From positions 57,470,501 through 57,534,500 of the forward strand of contig CP142457.1 of the NCBI GenBank assembly GCA_038049695.1: DNA of 64,000 bases. The letters are read 5' to 3'. Every line of letters begins with the position of its first letter. The first letter of the stretch is position 1. This document shows positions 56,834 to 64,000 of the stretch, one piece after another. The stretch is from Cinnamomum chago. Its lineage: Eukaryota; Streptophyta; Magnoliopsida; Laurales; Lauraceae. The notes under the pieces were generated by a model. The model was not told the origin of the DNA and did not search any database. It saw only the letters and a list, made by a program, of their open reading frames with translations. A program made the translations under genes and the position numbers.

Positions 56834-58525
56834 ATGGCTTCTTCCACATGGTCGTGGCCCCTCTGGATTCCTCTTCTCGTCATGTCTTCCTTCATGAACA
56901 TCAAATCAACAGTGGCAATTGCAGTTTTTCGGTCTTCGCCATGGTCCCTTGCCCATGCCACCTTCTACGGCGACGACACTGCCTCAGAAACCATGGGTTT
57001 GTAATCAACATCAGTCATGTGATTTTTGTTTGCTACCATTTTTAAGTATATCATCTTAGCCTTATCTCATCAATCTGTACTCATCTTAACATATTCTGGG
57101 TGCTCAAATGAAGGAAGAATCCATAACATGACCATTCATTTCATTGACTCATTTAGTCTTCATTTTGATTGCCAGGAGGGGCTTGTGGGTATGGAAACTC
57201 GTATAGCAGTGGATACAGGACGGGTACGGCGGCTTTGAGCTCAACATTGTTTAAGAACGGATATGGATGTGGAACTTGTTATCAGATACGATGTGTGCAC
57301 TCTACTGCATGCTACCAAGGGTCCCCATTCACCACAGTCACTGCTCCTAACCTTTGCCCACCCAATTGGAACAAGGACTCCAATGCTGGGGGATGGTGCA
57401 GCCCCACACGTACCCATTTTGATATGTCCAAGCCTGCTTTCATGAAGATCGCCTACTGGAAGGCTGGAATTGTGCCCGTCATGTATGGACGGTAATTCAT
57501 TGATTTTTATTTTTGTGGCCCATCATGGGCATTGCATTATTCATTGTGGGGGCACCCAGGCCATCGCATCAATATACTCTCCCAGTAAATTGCACTTGAC
57601 TGCAATACCACTCAGATTTTAGGGATGTTTACGATCTGTTTTAGCCATTTACTTTCCACCAATTGATCTAAATCTAATATTCTGTTTTTGCGGAAGGAGA
57701 TGGCTTCAATCTGTTGGAAAATAGCATGGGCTCCACTTGAGGGGAAATATCGAAAAGTATCTCAGCTGTGTCTACTCACGCCTAGAGGTTTTGGTTGGAG
57801 TGGCTATTTCAAGAAATTTAATATGGTCAGGCGGTCGCGAGTTTGAATCTCAAGAGAAACGACTCAACGTAAAGAAAAAAAATATGTCACCATAAGTACA
57901 CTAGCGGGGTTCTACTTAAGGGGGAGAATTTAGGAGTACGCTCCACGCGAGAGAGAATATTGAAAAGTATTTCCACCGCCCCTACTAATACCTCGAGGTT
58001 TTTGGTGGGGTATATCTTTGCCTGACAGCTTGCCTTGACAAGTATGCCTCAAACACACTGCAGATTTTACTTGCTTTGGAACTAAACATTCTGATAGTCA
58101 TTTCTTCTGTTACATAGGATTCGAAGTTCTCTGTAAAAACTGCGCCTTTCATTTCATTATACATTATACTACTAGTAAAACGAGCCGTTTGTATTGTTGT
58201 TTGTTTATTCAGAGTCCCATGCATCAAAAAAGGTGGAGTATAGTTCTCTTTCCAAGGAAATGGGTATTGGTTACTGGTATATGTGATGAACGTGGGAGGA
58301 GGAGGAGACATAGGGGCCATTTGGGTGAAGGGAAGCAGAACCAAATGGATATGCATGACCCACAATTGGGGGGCATCATACCAGGCATTTGCAACTCTTG
58401 AAGGTCAATCTCTCTCTTTCAGGATCACCTCTTATAGCACAAGGGAGACTATCATAGCATGGAATGTTGCACCTGCTAACTGGCATGTGGGCGTTACATA
58501 CAAGGCTTCTGTAAACTTTCGCTAG
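56834..58525 (+). pseudogene. Alpha-expansin gene with premature stop in exon 3
   Basis: Three exons: 56834-56996, 57176-57491, 58213-58525, GT-AG and in frame, 263 residues if the stop is ignored. The N-terminus has a hydrophobic signal segment (WPLWIPLLVMSSFM). Domain 1 shows AHATFYGDDTASETMGGACG, eight or so conserved cysteines ([19 protein letters not shown]) and the HFD motif ([11 protein letters not shown]); then [23 protein letters not shown] at 58241-58243 replaces the residue after GGV, where the family has Arg (GGIRF). Beyond it the frame continues normally to [36 protein letters not shown] and [13 protein letters not shown], so the cellulose-binding-like domain 2 is preserved but untranslated. 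Expansins loosen cell walls; without domain 2 activity is unlikely. A sequencing error at one base is possible. Confidence 0.85.
57705..58018 (+). repeat. Dispersed repeat in expansin intron 2
   Basis: Shares ATTGAAAAGTATTT.C.CCGC, ACTAATACCTCGAGGTTTT, AAGAAATTTAATATGGT and CGCGAGTTTGAATC with the copy at 54900-55290. Confidence 0.65.
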
Positions 58526-58529
58526 TACC

Positions 58530-60300
58530 TTCTTTTAAAGGGTTTTATTTCTTATGTTTTGTGGGTTCTTTTTCTTGTGTGCTTCATGCTTTCGAGATAA
58601 GATGTTCTGCTGCTTATGTTGCAAAAAGGAAACATTTGCTTACATTCCATATTAAAGATTCAAACCTAAGATGACCAGGAAATCGGAACAAGCTTCTATA
58701 GGCCTGTATGCAAAGTAGTTATACGCTACTTTGAACCCTTCATGAAGACAATTCACAACTGACAACTGATTTTCTGATAATAATCTCCCATAAGTATGCT
58801 TGAGTGGACTGTCATGTGACAAGAACACGCAAATCACAACCCCAAGTATGGATAAGTGGGAAAGTAGGACTCACAAAGTTAAGATAACAGAGCGAGGGGT
58901 TGATGATAAATAATATCATGTCTCTTGACACTCATATTCATTTAGAGGGCATTTGATGGTAACTCCATTTGTAATCTTCAGGTTAGATGAAGTGAATTTG
59001 AGAAATGGAAACATGAAGGATGATTGAGTGAAAGACGACAATCATTTCACACTCAATACCAGCTCTCGTGTGCCATTTTGAAGGTCACTAGCTCACGTTT
59101 GTGCCATTAAGGATCCTCCAATAATAGCCCTTTTTTTTCAAAAGAAAGAAAAGAAAAGAAAATCAAAATGTGGTATGTCTGTAGGACCTCGGATACAAAG
59201 ATGGTCTTTAGATTAGGCCTGATCAGACATTGTTAGACAAGCCATCAAAAGCTATGAAATGAACAGTTGGCATAAAAAAGGGATGAACTCAATTTCTGCA
59301 GTCATTTTTATGACCTCAGATTGGACTATTCGATCTGATTTTTAGCAGAAAACTGATCAATTCCCCCTTTTTTTTTGGCTGATGGTAGGAGGGCCTATAA
59401 ACATGGCACATGTCTATTACAAAAGCTTCCCTACCCTTTTCTCATTGCTGTGGTGAAAGCAAAGATGACAGAGGTGCATGTGTAGTCAAATAGTCCCCTG
59501 GCTACAGGTATAAAGAATTCTTTTACATGCTACACACAGGATACAGGGAATAACTGGTAAGGATATTAAGGAGGACGTATGGTTTAAGTGTCCGTCTTTC
59601 TTGTGAGAGCTTAGAGGAACAGTCAGTTTGAGGGTATGGTGGTAGCTTGTTAGCAGGGGGCTGGAATTGTAAATGCAATAAGACAATAATCAAACTCTAC
59701 AGCTGAGACTGTAAAGGATTTAGACTTGTCGTGCAGATCAGGGCAAAATAAATCAGAATGTTAATGCAATGTACCCATTTGATGAGCAGCTAAAATTGGA
59801 TGGATGAAATAGAAATAGCTCATGGACGAAGTCTGATAAAAGACAATCAATGGCTAGGATCATCCAATCATCAACAAAGAGGCCAATGCATTCATGATTT
59901 TAGCTTTACACAAACAACATATTATGACACTGGGTGCCTCCTTTTTGGCACACCGCAATGACAAATCCACAAGCGGCTCTTCCTGAAAGATAATAGGAAC
60001 CAAATTTGGGCAGTCAGAAAAGGATACAGGGTCAAAACAGGACTAGCAGATTCAAAAATAACCAAATAGAACTCAGTTGAATCACCAACCTTTTGATTTT
60101 TATATAATGTGGTTGTCAGAAAAACTTGCTGTATGTAAACACCACATTTATGGCAGACAATTTTCATCCTAAGAAGATTTTAATTCAAAATATGGGGTGC
60201 AGAACCCAAAGTTTGTATTCAAAAGAGGAACATCCTGTCAAAGCTATCACTAGGTAATTCCAATAATTGATTTGCGCCCATAGATAATTACATGAAAGGG
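58530..60300. other. Intergenic DNA, nothing recognised
   Basis: The first part is the expansin 3' flank. No coding segment or element boundary seen. Confidence 0.5.
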
Positions 60301-60302
60301 AC

Positions 60303-60455
60303 CGGATCCCCTGTTTGGACGAATCAGGGGCTGACACGTGCGGTGGCGGAGGAAAAGAAAATTGCTTCTCTTTCCTTCGCCCCCCTTCCGCCCCTGCATG
60401 TGGCGATCCTGATTCGTCCAAACAGGGCTCCCCAGTTTGGACCAAACAGGGGATC
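60303..60455. mobile_element. Foldback element, dispersed copy
   Basis: Arms CCCCTGTTTGGACGAATCAG (left) and CTGATTCGTCCAAACAGGGC (right) are inverted copies. The GC-rich core GTGGCGGAGGAAAAGAAAA pairs loosely with TTCTCTTTCCTTCGCCCCC. Same family as the repeat at 11950-12470. Confidence 0.75.
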
Positions 60456-60983
60456 TGTTTCCTACATGAAATTGTGCTGGCCTCAGCAATGGTTTATGAG
60501 TTTGTCAAACCATTTGGCTGAAACAAGAGCCAATGAATTGCTCTTGGATGCTACCATATGGTCAGCATGTATGATGACCCGGTAGAGAATAATGCAACTG
60601 AAAGAGTCTCCTGGCTTAAATGTACCAAAACCATGCTGAAAGTAATCACAATCTACTAACGCACTCATGGACCATGGTTACGTGGTGTTGGCACCTTGAT
60701 ATCACACAAATGCCTAGGGATCCTTCAAGTTTAAAGTTTCCCAATTCACATCTGACCAGTAGTCCAGAGATGATCACAATCTAGAACAGAAATGGAAGAA
60801 TCTCAGCGTCATCTGCATACAGTGAAGACTTTCATATCATCCTCCGTATCTATACCAGTATAGTTCATGTGCACTACATGAAAATACCAGATTCCTGTGA
60901 CAAAATCATTAGAAAGAAAACAGTTTGTGTCTCTTATGGACATATACACCTCATGTTGATTATAACGATTCATTCATGACAAG

Positions 60984-62877
60984 TCACTTGGGGTAGCCCG
61001 TGGAAGGATAACCAGGTTGAGGGTAGCCGGCTGGAGGGTAACTGGCGGGAGGGTAACTCTGAGCCTGAGGAGGAGGGGGATAGCCATAAGGCTGCCCGTA
61101 GGATGGTTGAGGGGCGTAACCAACTGGAGGAGGAACTGGCTGATCCATGCGTGACATTTGCTGAACGGGGGGCACTGCCATCACTGGTGGTGGTCCAAAT
61201 TTACCATCTCTTTTATCCATTTCAATCTTGTGCTGTGTCTGCAATACTCCACAGTAACATGAATTAAGTAGCAATTCCCCCTCATTAAAATGAATCAACT
61301 ATAGACCAATAAAAGTATAGAACAAGTACACTTTATTTTTCTGACCAGTAACAACTAAAAATAAGTACTGGTAGGCATTCTAACTGAATATGAACATCTA
61401 TAGTGATTCATTAGATATATTGTCATTCCTGCATACCTGCATGCACGCACAAACCCTGCAATGCAAATGGCCATGGGAGTTTGAATAAGAACTGATAGAA
61501 ATGGTTGAAAAAGATATTGCATAGGGAGAAAAGGGACTTACGTGCAAAAAACACAATCAGCTAAACAGGACAATATGTTAGAAGCCTGCGCAATTTCATC
61601 ATTTCCAGTAATACAAGCAAGAAGTGAAAATATGCATGCAAGTTGTTGGAGGCAGAACATGAATCCCTATAGTTGGAAGGAACAAACAGTTAACAAAAAT
61701 GCAGATTTTACAAGATCATAGAGGGAACCAACTTGAATACACAGAGAAATTATGGTTTTAAAGTTGCAGGGAAGCAAGAGTACAATAATGCAGTTATCGC
61801 ACTGTGTTGTCTGTATATTGAATTCATCTTGCAATAAGAAGCGCGTTGAGGCGACTGAATTTCCAAAGCAAAGAAAAACCTGAAAAGATACAGTAATGGA
61901 ATGAGCAAAGAACGTAAAATTCACAATTATAATCACAGTATGCCAAATGCAAGCACATCATGTTGCAGCCAAGACTGTAAAATGGAGAAAAACGAGCACA
62001 TCCACATTTAGGTAGAGAACAAAAGCTCAAATGTAGTGGCAGACAACTTTATAAACATTTCTTATTTATTTCATTGAGGTCAGCTTAGTTTAGGTAGGAA
62101 CATATAGTTTTTGTAGTTTTAGATTCTTCTACTGCCACAATAACAAGATCCACTTTAAATCCAAACTCAGCCCAGAGTCCGGCACAAGTCTACTATTTGT
62201 ATAATGCATATAGCAAACATCCAATTTATTTACAATAGATTAATTAAAAGCAAAAGCATTCTGTCCTAAATGTTTCAACGAACAAAGAACTAAATCCAGT
62301 ATAGGTAATGATCACAGTAAAAGCCTTCCAAGAGGTTCCAAATTTAGTAACCAACATGGCAACAAGAAGAAAAATCAGCAAGGGTGGTTTTAACTCTACA
62401 TGACAGACAGAAACAGAACCAAATCTTATTGTGTGACAAAATGAAGATAACATGAGTCAAGTCTACTTTAACCAGCTATACATACACATCTGTTTGGAAC
62501 ATGTGCTATTTCTTGAGACATCTATGTTTTAGTGCTATATTTAGTAAACCTTACTCATCAACAGAAATAGTTATATACTGTATGAAAATTCTATTCTTTT
62601 AATAAACTTTAAGAAAATCTCTGATTAGGTATAACATGTGATCACTAGATTGACCCACAACATTAGAGCATAATTATAGCTGGACAGGCCATTACAACAA
62701 ATATATATAATATTTGGAGAGACTTCCAAAAGCTATTATGTTATGTAGGAAAGAAAGCAAACTGGAAAACATGAAAAGAAGATAATATATCTCACCTCGG
62801 TGCATAGACATAACTCTGGACATCGACTTTCTCCACACTTACCACTACATGGCACGTATCCAGCACAGCATACATAC
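60984..62877 (-). CDS. PLAC8-family cysteine-rich membrane protein, 5' exon outside window
   Basis: Five exons visible on the minus strand: 62796-62877, 61784-61879, 61542-61666, 61437-61455, 60984-61238, coding for 191 residues to the stop. The first exon must lie beyond 64000. The Cys-rich core reads YVCCAGYVPCSGKCGESRCP, ELCLCTEVFLCFGNSVAST, RFLLQDEFNIQTTQCDNCII, GFMFCLQQLACIFSLLACI and CVFCTVCACMQTQHK; hydrophobic Cys-containing stretches suggest membrane segments. The C-terminal 70 residues are Pro/Tyr/Gly/Gln-rich (YPPAGYPQPGYP), probably a cytosolic disordered tail. It closely matches a plant PLAC8 subgroup with a KRDGKF motif followed by a Pro-rich tail. Family members are linked to organ size and metal handling, but the role of this subgroup is not known to me. 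The micro-exon of 19 nt encodes VCACMQ. Confidence 0.85.
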
Positions 62878-62879
62878 CT

Positions 62880-64000
62880 ATGGCAAACATAAAATGATTA
62901 TTATGTTAAAAAAAAAAAAAGACACAAAATTCACTTACAAACTGCCATCGTGTAAGCAATAATAGAACCACCTTATGAGGCCCACCTAGGCCACGTATGA
63001 TCATTCTAAACCCCTTACTGATCTAACCTTTACTCACTGTTGAATTAGAACAGCCTAATTTTACATGTTCTCACTGTGATCTCTGGGATGTCCATATCCT
63101 CCTACCCTTAGTTATCGGCATGCATCTCTGGTGAGACCCACAAGGTAGTTCTCATATACGTACATTTTTTAAGGATGTGTGCAAGTGGAAATTCTCATGT
63201 ATAGAAGCTAAAAATTGTCATAAACAGAATGGGGAGAGAGAGAGACCTTGACATATCGTTGTAAAGAGCTCGCTTGCGAAGCAAGTATGACACACATGGT
63301 CCACTGCATTAAAATATCTAGGGTGTTAGATACGGCAAAAAAAAGAGGGTTTGGTCATTTAATAAAATGCATGGTTCATGTATTGCCATTAGGAAAAGGT
63401 CGAGAAAACAAAATGAATAGCTGTAAGCAATAAACCATGTAACAATTGTACTAATAGAAATGCCAACAAAATGAAAAAGTCAAAACTCAAGGAAGACATG
63501 GAATTGGAATGTTGGATTCACAAGTCGCATCAGATTGTAGAACTACATGACCAAAATAAATAAAAACTTTTGAAAGAGGACTTTGTTGGATAGTGACAAA
63601 TTGTGCATTTTGCAGCTCCCACATAATTAAACGGTTCCTATGTTTGATATAATGAATCAGAACTCTTCTTCAAGCCTCGTGAAGTTTGAAGAAAATCCAG
63701 CCATTATAATTCCTATCATTTACTATGTCTGGAGATAGATGGCTGAAATCAAAGAACAAAGTGATGGAAAAATTTAAATTTTTGCACGGATATGATGGTT
63801 AGATCAGACTTGAGTCATTATAAGATCCAACAAATTGATAGCATTGTAAAGAAAATCTGAATCGACTAAATATGCAACGGCTTTGTTCATTTTCTAGATG
63901 AAGTCATCCTTGTGATACATGTAACGGTGATATACGCAAGGTGGTAGACCATTCGATTTCAAGATAGCATGGAGGATCTTTAATTCAGGTAGACTAGGCA
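62880..64000 (-). other. Intron of the PLAC8-type gene and window end
   Basis: No further exon could be read. A short poly(A) run is at 62909-62921. The phase requires the missing upstream exon to end with one base of a split codon. Confidence 0.5.

Noticed and set aside
58189..58401. 70-residue ORF rich in Arg across expansin exon 3
   Set aside because: Out-of-frame shadow of the expansin domain 2 sequence.
1..64000. Clustered biosynthetic genes, defence system or other novel multi-gene system
   Set aside because: The six genes belong to unrelated, well-known plant families on both strands with no shared pathway, so no new system is claimed.

Overview
The window is nuclear DNA from a flowering plant. 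The evidence is intron-rich genes with canonical GT-AG splicing, plant-specific families (class II KNOX, alpha-expansin, plastid-type fructokinase, a Cassandra TRIM) and a dense load of LTR elements, LINEs, hAT and Tourist-like DNA elements and GA/CT microsatellites. I cannot place the species from sequence alone. There is no bacterial-style operon, CRISPR array or defence island.

Layout. 1-2.6 kb: 5' part of a decayed Ty3/gypsy element on the minus strand, running off the left edge. 4.77-8.31 kb: fructokinase (minus strand), six exons in perfect frame but no recognisable last exon; an RTE-type LINE tail lies just beyond the sixth exon. 8.3-15.7 kb: gene-poor, with a duplicated foldback repeat at about 12 kb. 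15.68-22.03 kb: a complete two-LTR Ty3/gypsy (Tat-like) element with a 5-bp target duplication. It has no visible pol, carries an antisense 'putative gypsy type transposon' reading frame, and is itself interrupted by a Cassandra TRIM whose LTR holds 5S rRNA sequence. 24.2-26.0 kb: degraded L1 LINE (minus strand).

27.8-29.7 kb: a two-RRM nucleolin-like protein (minus strand). 32.0-36.4 kb: CDC20, the APC/C activator (plus strand, seven exons, divergent from the RRM gene). 37-48.4 kb: intergenic DNA holding at least four hAT-type elements with exact 8-bp target duplications and one Tourist-like MITE with a TTA duplication. 49.2-54.4 kb: a KNAT7-type class II KNOX homeobox gene (plus strand, five exons). 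56.8-58.5 kb: an alpha-expansin gene with an in-frame stop in exon 3. 60.98 kb to beyond 62.88 kb: a PLAC8-type cysteine-rich membrane protein gene (minus strand) whose first exon lies beyond the right edge and which contains a 19-nt micro-exon.

The genes do not form a cluster or pathway. CDC20 (cell cycle), KNAT7-like (secondary wall regulation) and expansin (wall loosening) are ordinary neighbours. The most informative part of the window is the layered transposon record: nested elements, exact target duplications, and a paralogous empty site for one hAT insertion. Exon coordinates were derived by hand from splice signals, frame continuity and remembered family sequences, without alignment or transcript data.
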